A stretch of DNA of 64,000 nt from NCBI RefSeq assembly GCF_000021925.1, contig NC_011830.1:1574501-1638500 (forward strand), written 5' to 3'. The stretch comes from Desulfitobacterium hafniense DCB-2. Lineage in GTDB: Bacteria; Bacillota; Desulfitobacteriia; Desulfitobacteriales; Desulfitobacteriaceae. The stretch's first letter is position 1, and each line of letters begins with the position of its first letter. Below are positions 1 through 8,062 of the stretch, in pieces. The notes beneath the pieces are model-generated. The model searched no databases and was not told where the DNA came from. It worked only from the letters and a program-made list of their open reading frames with translations. Both the position numbers and the translations under genes were made by a program.

Positions 1-717
1 ACCAATCCCTGCGGTACAGCCTTGGGGAAAACTGCTTTGGAAGCTTATGAAAAGGCCCTGGCAGCGGACCCGGTCTCGGCCTTTGGCGGAATTATTGCCT
101 TTAACCGGACCGTCGATGCTGAATGTGCCGCCTCACTTAAGGCTCACTTCTATGAAGTTATCGTTGCCCATGAGTTCAGCTCTGACGCCAGGGCAATACT
201 ACAGGAAAAGAAAAACCTTCGTCTCGTCAAAGTAGCACAGGACGGGAAGCCAGCCCATACGCCCTGGAAAGTTCGTTCCATTCAAGGAGGATTTCTAATT
301 CAGGAAGAGGATGAGGGGACTACGCCGATCTCCGCATGGGAAGTCGTCAGCAAGCGCCAACCTGAACCTGAAGAACTTCGTGAACTGGACTTTGCCTGGC
401 GGGTGGTAAAGCATGTTAAATCCAATGCCATTGTACTGGCCAAAGCCGGTCAAACCCTTGGCGTGGGAGCGGGACAGATGAATCGGGTTGGCTCAGTTAA
501 GATTGCTTTAGAACAGGCGGGGGATAAAGCCCAAGGGGCTTATCTGGCCTCCGATGCTTTTTTCCCATTCCCCGATTCCCTGGAGGAGGCGGCTAAGGCA
601 GGAGTGCGGGCTGTGGTTCAACCGGGGGGCTCCGTCAGAGATGCTGAGGTTATCGAAGCGGCTGACCGTTTGAATTTGATTATGGTGTTTACGAACCGCC
701 GTCACTTTAAGCACTGA
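1..717 (+). CDS. purH: PurH, bifunctional AICAR formyltransferase/IMP cyclohydrolase (3' part)
   Basis: The gene is cut by the window start; the frame is open from base 1 and the last 238 codons are present. The visible part belongs to the AICAR formyltransferase domain, which transfers a formyl group from 10-formyl-THF to AICAR in the last two steps of IMP synthesis. The TNPCG motif at the very start is the family's KHxNPCG signature. Further landmarks are VKSNAIV, GAGQMNR, DAFFPFPD and the typical C-terminal NRRHFKH. The IMP cyclohydrolase part lies upstream of the window. purD follows, but after almost 800 bases that include a large repeat, where other Firmicutes usually have the two genes close together. 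Identification is secure; only the 5' end is missing. Confidence 0.96.
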   Translation, partial: TNPCGTALGKTALEAYEKALAADPVSAFGGIIAFNRTVDAECAASLKAHFYEVIVAHEFSSDARAILQEKKNLRLVKVAQDGKPAHTPWKVRSIQGGFLIQEEDEGTTPISAWEVVSKRQPEPEELRELDFAWRVVKHVKSNAIVLAKAGQTLGVGAGQMNRVGSVKIALEQAGDKAQGAYLASDAFFPFPDSLEEAAKAGVRAVVQPGGSVRDAEVIEAADRLNLIMVFTNRRHFKH

Positions 718-771
718 GTATAGCTGTCATGTCGCTGTGCGGTTTTGGCAGAGAGTGAAAAGGCTCCTGCC

Positions 772-1450
772 TGGGTCGCGTAGCTTTACGCTCAACGCGT
801 ACTCCATAGCTCCGGGGCTGGTCTACTCGCTTTCTTAACAGCTACACCAAACCTCAGGGTAATACCTGATGTGAACCATGGCTTCGCTACGTTAAGAAAG
901 CTTCGCTGACCCGACCGCCCCTCCGCTAAATCCGTACGCTTTTGTACGTAAAGCTACGTCTTGCGGGTCTCTTTTAGCTTTTCCTTAAGGACCTGGTTCC
1001 CGAGACTTTTTGTGAGGATTTCTTGGGTTGCCTTCAAAGCCTTTCCTAAGGTAGCCGACCTTGCCGCCCCAAGCGGCGTCGGCAAAGACGGAAAAAGCGA
1101 CTTAAGCCGGGAGTCAGGCGACTTACTCCACCTTTCCCGCAACGCCCTGCCCGCTCAAACTCCAAAAACAGCCCAAGGATTTTGCTTTACGGTAGGAAGC
1201 GAATTTAAGCGAGCGGAAACAAAACTTCGCGAAAAGCACGCAGCGGAGAAAGGTTGGAAACAGGACGTTTCCAACCCGCCATTGAGCAGGAGCGATTTGG
1301 CGGGACGAAACCCGGACGAGGGTTTCGCCCAAGCCGCGACGCCACAGAGAATGACTCAGCGGCGCAGGTCCTTTCGGAGCGGAGGGCTTTGCGCGTTAGT
1401 TTTGTCCGCGCAGCTTATGGAGCGACCGGTGTAAAGCAAAATCCTGGAGA
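772..1450 (+). repeat. Large non-coding repeat, copy 1 (inverse copy at 40020-40734)
   Basis: This stretch between purH and purD matches the reverse complement of 40020-40734 over nearly its whole length. It begins near the GGGTCGCGTAGC at 774-785 and ends after the AAAGCAAAATCCTGG at 1433-1447. It is rich in self-complementary segments: 829-839 pairs with 891-901, 1176-1190 pairs perfectly with 1431-1445, and short hairpins lie near 1255-1280 and 1308-1328. Reading frames exist on both strands, but none has a convincing ribosome-binding site or family match, so I treat it as non-coding. It may be a structured RNA or a non-autonomous mobile element. The rest of the purH-purD gap holds nothing I recognise. 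Confidence 0.8.
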
Positions 1451-1506
1451 ATCAGCTTTAGAGTTTTCCTGAAGCAGTCTAAATCAAATAGTAAAGAAGG
1501 TGCCCC

Positions 1507-2766
1507 ATGGCTAAGAAAGTCTTAATAGTAGGCAATGGCGGCAGGGAGCACGCCCTTGCCTGGAAAATAGCCCAAAGCCCGGAGGTCGGGAAATTGTACG
1601 TTGCTCCGGGAAACGCCGGAACTCAGGAATGGAATGTGGCGATTGCGGCTACAGATATCCCCGGGTTGCTTGAATTTGCCCAAAAAGAAGGCATTGATTT
1701 GACAATTGTGGGCCCTGAGGCACCTTTGACTTTAGGGATTGTAGACGCTTTCCAAAAAGAAGGACTGAGGATTTTCGGACCCACTCAAGAAGCCGCCCGG
1801 CTGGAGGGCAGCAAATCTTTTGCTAAGGAAATCATGGAGGCGGCGGGGGTTCCCACAGCTCAAAGCCGGGTATTCTCTGAACCGGAGCAGGCTAAGGAAT
1901 ATATCAAACAGATGGGAGCACCGATCGTCTTAAAGGCCGATGGCTTAGCAGCCGGCAAAGGTGTGATTGTGGCCATGGATTTGGACACAGCTTTGACGGC
2001 TGTGGATGAGTTAATGGACGGCTCTTTAGGCGAATCGGGAAAATTGCTTCTGGTTGAAGAATATCTGGAAGGGCAGGAAGTGAGCTTGCTCTGTCTCTGT
2101 GATGGTGAGCATGCGGTTGCCTTAGTCCCTGTTCAGGACCATAAACGGGCTTTGGATGGGGATCTGGGCTTGAATACCGGCGGCATGGGTACCTATAGCC
2201 CCCCGCCTTTCTGGAATCCAGAGTTGGAAGAGGAGGCACTAAGAACCATCGTGCAGCCCACCTTACAAGTCATGAAGGATAAAGGGATGCCCTTTCAAGG
2301 AGTTCTTTTTGCCGGGCTGATGCTGACCAAGGACGGTCCGAAAACCTTGGAATTTAATGTCCGCTTCGGTGATCCGGAAACCCAAGTGGTGATGGCCCGT
2401 ATGGAATCGGATTTATTCAAGGTTCTGTGGGCCTGTACGGAAGGACAGATCGAGAATCTAAAGCTGGCTTGGAAAAAAGAAACCGCACTCTGTATCGTTA
2501 TGGCCGCACCGGGCTATCCCCTGGCCTATGCCAAAGGCATTCCGATCACTTTGCCTGAAGTCCCTGCTCAAGAGAGCGTGATTTTTCATGCCGGGACTGC
2601 CCTTTCCCAGGGGGGAGAACTGCAAAGCTCCGGCGGAAGGGTCTTGGGGGTAACGGCTTGGGGAGATGATCTTAACCAGGCCCGTCAATTGGGATATGCT
2701 TTAGTAGAAAAAATAAATTTCCCCGGCGCTCATTATCGGAAAGATATTGGGGTAAAAGGTCTTTAG
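1507..2766 (+). CDS. purD: PurD, phosphoribosylamine-glycine ligase
   Basis: GAR synthetase ligates glycine to 5-phosphoribosylamine using ATP, the second step of purine synthesis, in the cytoplasm. The 419-residue length is normal for the family. The N-terminus carries GGREHALAW, followed by the ATP-grasp region (VLKADGLAAGKGV near residue 140) and the metal-binding NVRFGDPETQ near residue 290. The ATG at 1507 is preceded by a weak AAGGTG site. It is the last gene of the purine cluster in this window. Its upstream region is occupied by the large repeat, so it either has its own promoter or is read through the repeat from purH. Confidence 0.97.
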   Translation: MAKKVLIVGNGGREHALAWKIAQSPEVGKLYVAPGNAGTQEWNVAIAATDIPGLLEFAQKEGIDLTIVGPEAPLTLGIVDAFQKEGLRIFGPTQEAARLEGSKSFAKEIMEAAGVPTAQSRVFSEPEQAKEYIKQMGAPIVLKADGLAAGKGVIVAMDLDTALTAVDELMDGSLGESGKLLLVEEYLEGQEVSLLCLCDGEHAVALVPVQDHKRALDGDLGLNTGGMGTYSPPPFWNPELEEEALRTIVQPTLQVMKDKGMPFQGVLFAGLMLTKDGPKTLEFNVRFGDPETQVVMARMESDLFKVLWACTEGQIENLKLAWKKETALCIVMAAPGYPLAYAKGIPITLPEVPAQESVIFHAGTALSQGGELQSSGGRVLGVTAWGDDLNQARQLGYALVEKINFPGAHYRKDIGVKGL

Positions 2767-2845
2767 TTCGGCTTTTCCTCCTGTGACCTTAGGTTGTCCT
2801 ATCTTCATATAATGAAGGCAGGACGACGTTCAAGGGGGGAAGGGT

Positions 2846-3400
2846 GTGTACATCTATCGAAAAAGGTTCTTTTATCCAATCCATGTGGAAAGGCCCGATC
2901 CGGTCCTGGCTAAAGAATTGCTGGAGCATTATGGTGGAAGGGATGGAGAACTCACCCAGGCAGTTCAGTACTTAAATCATCAGGTTAATATAGACAACCG
3001 TTTTTTGCGTGAACTTTTGGGACTCATCATGGCGGAAGAACTTGCTCATTTAGAGACTTTATCGGCAATGATTACCAAGCTGGGCGGGGAGGTTACTCGC
3101 TTAAGTGATCATGAGGATACTCCCTGGTCTCTTTCCTATGTAAACCAGTACTCTGAACCGGATAAACTTTTGAAAGCAAACGCTGCTTTGGAAAAGAGAG
3201 CACGCCTTTTGTATGAGAAGCATGCAGCCATGACCCAGGATCCTGGGGTGAAACGTCTGCTTACTTTTTTAGCCCGGCGTGAAGGGGTTCATCAGAGGCT
3301 TCTCTATCGATGTTATAAGGTTCTGACTGAAGGGGGGACGTCAGAGCAGTATATGGAGATTATCTATGAGTATAAAATGAGCCTCCAGGTATTAGAGTAA
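2846..3400 (+). CDS. CotJC/manganese-catalase-like protein
   Basis: The 184-residue protein begins YIYRKRFFYPI, continues with ERPDPVLAKELLEHYGG, and has an AEELAHLE helix near residue 65, the pattern of the manganese catalase / CotJC spore-coat family. Members have a ferritin-like four-helix bundle whose Glu and His residues bind two manganese ions. Catalase-type members break down hydrogen peroxide, whereas CotJC sits in the spore coat. The GTG start at 2846 follows a good AAGGGGGG site. No cotJA or cotJB homologue is seen beside it. The protein is shorter than true manganese catalases, so a spore-coat or peroxide role is inferred from the family only. Confidence 0.8.
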   Translation: MYIYRKRFFYPIHVERPDPVLAKELLEHYGGRDGELTQAVQYLNHQVNIDNRFLRELLGLIMAEELAHLETLSAMITKLGGEVTRLSDHEDTPWSLSYVNQYSEPDKLLKANAALEKRARLLYEKHAAMTQDPGVKRLLTFLARREGVHQRLLYRCYKVLTEGGTSEQYMEIIYEYKMSLQVLE

Positions 3401-3463
3401 GAAAGATAGTTCAGCTCCTTTTAATAAGTGATAGATCATGAAAGCAGGAAATTTGAAAATGCA

Positions 3464-3500
3464 AAAAGAAGCTTATCCCCAAGCTTCTTTATTTTTTTAC
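3464..3500 (+). terminator. Rho-independent terminator after the CotJC-like gene
   Basis: An AAAGAAGCTT / AAGCTTCTTT stem with a short loop is followed by a run of T residues. It lies 63 bases after the CotJC-like stop codon and separates that gene from the MFS transporter. Confidence 0.8.
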
Positions 3501-3577
3501 TAAAATTTGCTAAACTATATAAAATTATCAGCAATTTGCCTAATAAAAATATCAGCTATTTGCACAGGAGGATAAAG

Positions 3578-4933
3578 ATGAGTATATCACAACGAATAGA
3601 AAAATTACCGGTTAAGAGATTTCACTATATACTCCTTATCTCTGCAGGTTTGGGATGGATGTTCGATTCCATGGATACGGGCATTATTTCCTTTGTCCTG
3701 CCGGTGTTGATGAAGACTTGGGGGTTAACACCGGAACAGGTGGGAAATATCGGGAGTGTCGGCCTGTTAGGAATGGCTTTGGGAGCTATTCTGTCCGGGA
3801 GTGTGGCGGATCGAATCGGCAGAAAAAAGGTCTTTGCCTTTACCTTGGTGGTGTATTCTTTGGCTACCGGATTATGCGGCCTGGCCTGGAGCTATGCCTC
3901 CCTTTTGTTCTTTCGCTTTCTGGTGGGGTTTGGTTTGGGAGGGCAATTGCCGGTTGCGGTAACCTTGGTGAGTGAGTTCACTCCTGCTAAACACCGGGGA
4001 AAATTTCTGGTCCTTTTGGAGAGCTTCTGGGCTATAGGGTGGCTCCTGGCCTCCGTTATATCCTATCTGATCATTCCCAACTATGGTTGGCATATTGCTT
4101 TCTTCATTGGTGCCATTCCGGCTCTTTACGTTTTTTATCTCTGGAAGTACATCCCGGAGTCACCGCGGTTTCTTGAGGAACAGGGAAGAATCCAGGAGGC
4201 TGAGGCAGTGTACCGCCTGGTCGCCGGGGAGGCAGGACCTGACGTAAAGGCGGGCAGAACTGCTGAGGAGGCAAAACGTGAACACAGGCAGCCCCAGAAG
4301 GGGACGGCCAAGACTAAGGTGCTGAAGCGAGTCACGGTAGCGGAATTGTTTTCCCGGAAGTTCCTGCGCAGAACGGTGTTTCTCTGGCTGCTTTGGTTTG
4401 GAATCGTATATTCTTACTATGGAATTTTTACCTGGCTGCCCTCTATTCTTGCCTTAAAGGGTTTTTCCCTGACCAAGAGCTTCAGCTATGTTATTATTAT
4501 GACCTTGGCGCAGATTCCCGGCTATTTCAGCGCGGCATTTCTGGTCGATCGCATTGGGCGCAAGCCTACCTTGGCCGCTTTCGTTTTAGGGACAGCGATC
4601 AGCGCTTATTTCTTTGGACTGGGCAACAGTGTAATGATGATTCTGGTCTTTGGTTCCCTCATGTCTTTCTTTAACCTTGGCGCCTGGGGAATTCTCTACA
4701 CCTATACTCCTGAGCTTTATCCTACCAGAGCCCGGGGCACCGGTGCCGGTTGGGCCGCCGGGTTTGGCCGCATCGGCGGCATCTTAGCACCTATGGTGGT
4801 AGGCCGTATGCTGGGAGCGGAAATGCCTACGGAAACGGTTTTCCTGATGTTTGCCGGAGTGCTCATCCTCGTTGTGTTTAATGTCCTCATTCTTGGCGAA
4901 GAGACGAAAGGCCGGCCCATGGATGAACTATAG
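3578..4933 (+). CDS. MFS transporter, NiaP/YceI-like
   Basis: A 451-residue membrane protein of the major facilitator superfamily with twelve predicted hydrophobic segments. The N-terminus (QRIEKLPVKRFHY, then GLGWMFDSMDTG) resembles the Bacillus niacin permease NiaP/YceI. DRIGRKK lies in the loop after helix 2 and the matching DRIGRKPT lies in the second half, the classical MFS loop motifs. PESPRFL follows helix 6, as in the sugar-porter-like branch. The reading frame is open from 3428, but a strong AGGAGG site directly before 3578 fixes the start there. Its substrate is likely a small organic acid such as nicotinate; this is inferred from similarity, and no niacin gene is adjacent. The stop overlaps the stop of the convergent gene. 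Confidence 0.85.
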   Translation: MSISQRIEKLPVKRFHYILLISAGLGWMFDSMDTGIISFVLPVLMKTWGLTPEQVGNIGSVGLLGMALGAILSGSVADRIGRKKVFAFTLVVYSLATGLCGLAWSYASLLFFRFLVGFGLGGQLPVAVTLVSEFTPAKHRGKFLVLLESFWAIGWLLASVISYLIIPNYGWHIAFFIGAIPALYVFYLWKYIPESPRFLEEQGRIQEAEAVYRLVAGEAGPDVKAGRTAEEAKREHRQPQKGTAKTKVLKRVTVAELFSRKFLRRTVFLWLLWFGIVYSYYGIFTWLPSILALKGFSLTKSFSYVIIMTLAQIPGYFSAAFLVDRIGRKPTLAAFVLGTAISAYFFGLGNSVMMILVFGSLMSFFNLGAWGILYTYTPELYPTRARGTGAGWAAGFGRIGGILAPMVVGRMLGAEMPTETVFLMFAGVLILVVFNVLILGEETKGRPMDEL

Positions 4934-5629
4934 AATCTCCTTGGTGCGGTAATCCCAGAAGCGGTTGGATACCAGGCGGAGGCAGAAGGGATGTTTGCTC
5001 CAGTTTTCAATGTTGTCCAGGGAGAGCAGCAAAGCATAGGCTTGCCGGCAAGTACCCAGCAAAGGATAATTTTTGCATAGATAAGCAAGGTTGGCGAGAA
5101 TGGCTTCCTGACGTTCCTGGTGGAAAAGGTTCTGCACATAGCGGCGGCTTAAAGGGCTTAGCCTGTATTGCGCCAGTTCGGAGGCTAAGGGTCTCAGCTC
5201 ATCCCTGCTGAAGTTAATGACCGTCAGTTGAGGCAAATCTGCGATCAGATCCGCACCTTCTAAAAAGTTAAGGAGATGTTCCTGAATGATGAAGGGAGAG
5301 AAAGGGAATACTCCCGGAGTTTCGGCAAGAATGCGGATGCGCAACAGGTTTGCCCGCAGAAAATCGGATTCCTGGGAAACCGGACTGATGGGGGTCTTTT
5401 CCAGGTTGCGAATAATTTGCCCTAAATGGGCATTGCCTTCGCAGGCCAGGTATTCCCATTGAGGAAGCAGGGAAAGCAGGAGTTGGCCGAGATAGGCTCC
5501 CTTGGATTCAAATAGTTTATAGCGGGTCAAGGTCGTGAGGGTCTCCTCATTGGGCTCGGTTAGAATGTGGCGCAGCATTTCCGGGTGCATGCGCAAGCGG
5601 GTCTGAATTTTCTTATCGAAGGAATTCAT
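4928..5629 (-). CDS. Hypothetical protein, 233 residues
   Basis: I do not recognise a family. The protein is soluble, mostly helical and leucine-rich, and has no signal peptide or membrane segment. It begins MNSFDKKIQTRLRMHPEMLRHIL and contains repeated leucine-rich helices without a catalytic motif I can name. The gene converges on the MFS transporter, and the two stop codons share the palindrome CTATAG at 4928-4933, leaving no room for a terminator. The uniform codon use and the lack of any competing gene on the other strand support it as real. Confidence 0.6.
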   Translation of the reverse strand: MNSFDKKIQTRLRMHPEMLRHILTEPNEETLTTLTRYKLFESKGAYLGQLLLSLLPQWEYLACEGNAHLGQIIRNLEKTPISPVSQESDFLRANLLRIRILAETPGVFPFSPFIIQEHLLNFLEGADLIADLPQLTVINFSRDELRPLASELAQYRLSPLSRRYVQNLFHQERQEAILANLAYLCKNYPLLGTCRQAYALLLSLDNIENWSKHPFCLRLVSNRFWDYRTKEIL

Positions 5630-5837
5630 AGAGATGTTCTCCTCATGTTCCAGAATGTTGATTAGTTCTTCATCCTGGGTAATTTGTCTATAGTGTGTGA
5701 GGAGTGACCCGTTCTATGCCATCAAAAATATGGTAATCATGGCAGGGGTAAGTACAGGCATTAAAGAAACTTATCCTTGGGTTAATTTAGGGGATATGAT
5801 ATAATTATTCCATTCCTAGGAATAAGGAAGTGGATTC

Positions 5838-6257
5838 ATGGATAATGAGAAATTTCAGGATTTGATGCTGGAGCATTTTGGAAAAGTACTTAATGAATTA
5901 ACTGGCATGAAGACGGAGCTGACTGAGGTAAAGCAAGATGTAGCAGGGATAAAGGCAGAGCTAACTGAAGTAAAGCAAGATGTAACCGGGTTGAAGGAAT
6001 CTCAAACCAGGATGGAGACGGATCTAGTTGTCCTTAGGCAATCTCAGGTCAGGATGGAGCAAGACTTTGGTAGGAAGCTGGATATTCTTTTTTATGATTG
6101 GCGGGAGACTCAGAAACAGTTTAATGAGGAAGTCAAAAGTGAAATTAAGATTTTAGGTACTAAGGTTGAGGCTTTACAAATGGAATCCAGTAAACATGAC
6201 CGAGAAATTAAGGATTTATACCTAGTGAATCTAGCCAAGGGTAAGAGCAAAGATTAA
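5838..6257 (+). CDS. Small coiled-coil protein
   Basis: A 139-residue charged protein. Residues 20-75 are a tandem heptad-type repeat (TELTEVKQDVAGIK, then AELTEVKQDVTGLK, then RMETDLVVLRQSQ), predicting a long coiled coil. It has no membrane segment or signal peptide. Similar short proteins are common and unnamed in Clostridia and often sit alone. An AAGGAAG site precedes the ATG. Function unknown; an oligomerising scaffold is the most that can be said. Confidence 0.65.
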   Translation: MDNEKFQDLMLEHFGKVLNELTGMKTELTEVKQDVAGIKAELTEVKQDVTGLKESQTRMETDLVVLRQSQVRMEQDFGRKLDILFYDWRETQKQFNEEVKSEIKILGTKVEALQMESSKHDREIKDLYLVNLAKGKSKD

Positions 6258-6296
6258 ATCGTTAAGATTAAAATAGATATAGAATGCATAGCAATG

Positions 6297-6337
6297 AGAA
6301 AAGCCGCCCTCAGCTGAGGAACGGCTCTTTCTTTATG
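6297..6337. terminator. Probable bidirectional terminator between the coiled-coil gene and metQ
   Basis: An AGCCG / CGGCT stem enclosing CCTCAGCTGAGG is flanked by A-rich sequence on the left and T-rich sequence on the right. It lies between two convergent genes and could end transcripts from both sides. Confidence 0.6.
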
Positions 6338-6354
6338 AGTTGAAGTAATAATTC

Positions 6355-7200
6355 TTAGAAGGCAGGAACGACAGCACCTTTGTAGGTATCTTCGATAAAC
6401 TTCTTAACTTCTGGGGTGTTCAAAGCTTCCACTAATTTTTTGAGGTTGGGATCGTCTTTGCGATCTTCTTTAGCTACGACGATGTTGGCATAAGGAGAAT
6501 CTTTGCCTTCAAGGACGATGGCATCCTCAGTGGGATTGAGGCCGGCTTCTAAAGCGTAGTTGGTGTTGATGACAGCTCCGGCAATTTTGGGGTCGGTAAG
6601 AGCATGGGGGAGCTGAGCAGCCTCAATAGCTTGAATTTTTAGCTTTTTCGGGTTCTCAGCGATATCCAATTCTGTTGCGGTAACACCGGCACCGTCTTTA
6701 AGTTTAATCAATCCGGCTTGTTCTAAGACGGCTAAAGCGCGGCCGCCATTGGAGGGATCGTTAGGGATAGCAATAGCATCACCGTCTTTGAGCTCATCGA
6801 TTTTGGTTACTTTTTCAGAGTAGAAGCCCATGGGCTCAATATGCACAGTGCCGATGATCGCCAGCTTCATGCCTTGAGCAAGGTAGGTATCCAGGTAAGG
6901 AGTGTGTTGAAAGTAGTTGGCGTCGAGTAATCCGTCGTTAACGGCTGGGTTGGGAAGAGCATAATCCGTAAAATCAACAATTTCCAGATTGATGCCTTGT
7001 TCTGCTAATTTGGGTTTGACGAATTCAAGCACTTCGGCATGGGGAACGGGGGTAGCGCCTACTTTGATCGTCACAGGCTCATTGGCATTACCGGAGGCGG
7101 GTGGGGTATCGGTTTTCTGAGGGGTGCTTCCGCACCCGGTAAGTACCAAGGATAGGGCTACTACGGAGCCGATAATTAAAGTCGAGAGTTTACGTTTCAT
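6355..7200 (-). CDS. metQ: MetQ, methionine-binding lipoprotein
   Basis: Substrate-binding lipoprotein of the methionine ABC importer, anchored outside the cytoplasmic membrane. The start at 7200 gives a lipoprotein signal peptide MKRKLSTLIIGSVVALSLVL ending in the lipobox LTGC. The mature part carries the NLPA-family pattern, including VGATPVPHAEVLE and DANYFQHTPYL, and NTNYALEAGL near residue 205. The length of 281 residues is normal. The frame stays open upstream to 7422, but AGGAGGAAAT before 7200 and the signal peptide decide the start. It is the last gene of metN-metI-metQ, about 180 bases after metI. Confidence 0.95.
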   Translation of the reverse strand: MKRKLSTLIIGSVVALSLVLTGCGSTPQKTDTPPASGNANEPVTIKVGATPVPHAEVLEFVKPKLAEQGINLEIVDFTDYALPNPAVNDGLLDANYFQHTPYLDTYLAQGMKLAIIGTVHIEPMGFYSEKVTKIDELKDGDAIAIPNDPSNGGRALAVLEQAGLIKLKDGAGVTATELDIAENPKKLKIQAIEAAQLPHALTDPKIAGAVINTNYALEAGLNPTEDAIVLEGKDSPYANIVVAKEDRKDDPNLKKLVEALNTPEVKKFIEDTYKGAVVPAF

Positions 7201-7260
7201 TCTTATTTCCTCCTTAAATTCTTCTTTCTTTTCCTCTGAAGATACACATGAAGACATTTT

Positions 7261-7294
7261 TTGTGAGATACCCTTCATTGTGAGATACCCTTGA
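7261..7294. repeat. Two tandem 17-bp units between metI and metQ
   Basis: TTGTGAGATACCCTTCA is followed directly by TTGTGAGATACCCTTGA, differing in one base. It lies in the 184-base metI-metQ gap, which holds no gene and no obvious terminator. Confidence 0.7.
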
Positions 7295-7384
7295 GAAGAT
7301 ATATGCTCAAGCCTCCTCCCCAAAGAACTTGACAGGAGTACCGGTATCGCCCGCCATGAATTTGAGTGAGCGCTTGGAACATGC

Positions 7385-8062
7385 TTAGTGGTTACTAATC
7401 CGGCGAGCCAGTTTGGTGCCAAAGAGTTGAACCAATTGGACGATAATCACGAGAATGATGACGGTCATAATCATCACGTCGGTCCGAAAACGTTGATGCC
7501 CGTAGCGGATAGCCACGTCTCCTAAGCCACCGGCTCCTATGGTCCCCGCCATGGCGGTATAGCCGACGACGCTGATCGTGGTGATGGCGGCGCCTAAGAT
7601 GAGAGAGGCCTTGGCTTCAGGCAAAAGAACTTTACGGATAATCTGCCAAGGGGAAGAGCCCATGGATAGGGCCGCTTCAATGACTCCGTAAGGAATTTCT
7701 TTAAGCGAACTCTCCACCATGCGGGCCACGAAAGGTGCTGTGGCAAAGACCAGAGGGATTATTGCAGCGTCGGTACCGATGTATGTGCCCATGATGGCTT
7801 GAGTGACAGGAATCAAAGCCAGAAGCAAAACGATAAAAGGTGCCGAGCGAAAGATGTTGATCACTGTGCCGAGGGTGCGTTCTATCCAAGGATTCGGCGA
7901 GATATGATCGGGAGAAGAGATGACCAGAATGACCCCCAGAGGAACACCAAGAAGATAAGCCAGCAGAGTAGAGGCCATAACCATGTATAGGGTCTCTCCT
8001 GTAGCAGGGACCAGAAGTTGATAGATGGTTTCCCAGTATTGAGGGTTGGTAAAATCAAACAT
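7385..8062 (-). CDS. metI: MetI, methionine ABC transporter permease
   Basis: Membrane subunit of the methionine importer, 225 residues. It has five to six hydrophobic helices and the cytoplasmic EAA-type loop EAALSMGSSPWQIIRKVLLPEA at about residues 130-150, which contacts the MetN ATPase. The ATG at 8062 overlaps the end of metN by eight bases, indicating translational coupling. The protein works as a dimer with two MetN and one MetQ, importing methionine or its derivatives. Expression is presumably controlled by the SAM riboswitch upstream of metN. Confidence 0.95.
   Translation of the reverse strand: MFDFTNPQYWETIYQLLVPATGETLYMVMASTLLAYLLGVPLGVILVISSPDHISPNPWIERTLGTVINIFRSAPFIVLLLALIPVTQAIMGTYIGTDAAIIPLVFATAPFVARMVESSLKEIPYGVIEAALSMGSSPWQIIRKVLLPEAKASLILGAAITTISVVGYTAMAGTIGAGGLGDVAIRYGHQRFRTDVMIMTVIILVIIVQLVQLFGTKLARRISNH

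Noticed and set aside
961..1434. Open frame of 157 codons in the large repeat, with a similar frame in copy 2 (40078-40362, minus)
   Set aside because: The similar protein segments follow simply from the matching DNA. Differences between copies are not concentrated at third codon positions, the frame lengths differ, and no ribosome site or known domain is present.
3428..3577. Upstream extension of the MFS transporter frame
   Set aside because: The extension crosses a clear terminator (3464-3500), while a strong ribosome site sits before ATG 3578, where the conserved N-terminus begins.
7201..7422. Long upstream extension of metQ
   Set aside because: The extension would hide the lipoprotein signal peptide and includes the 17-base tandem repeat. 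The start at 7200 has a good ribosome site.
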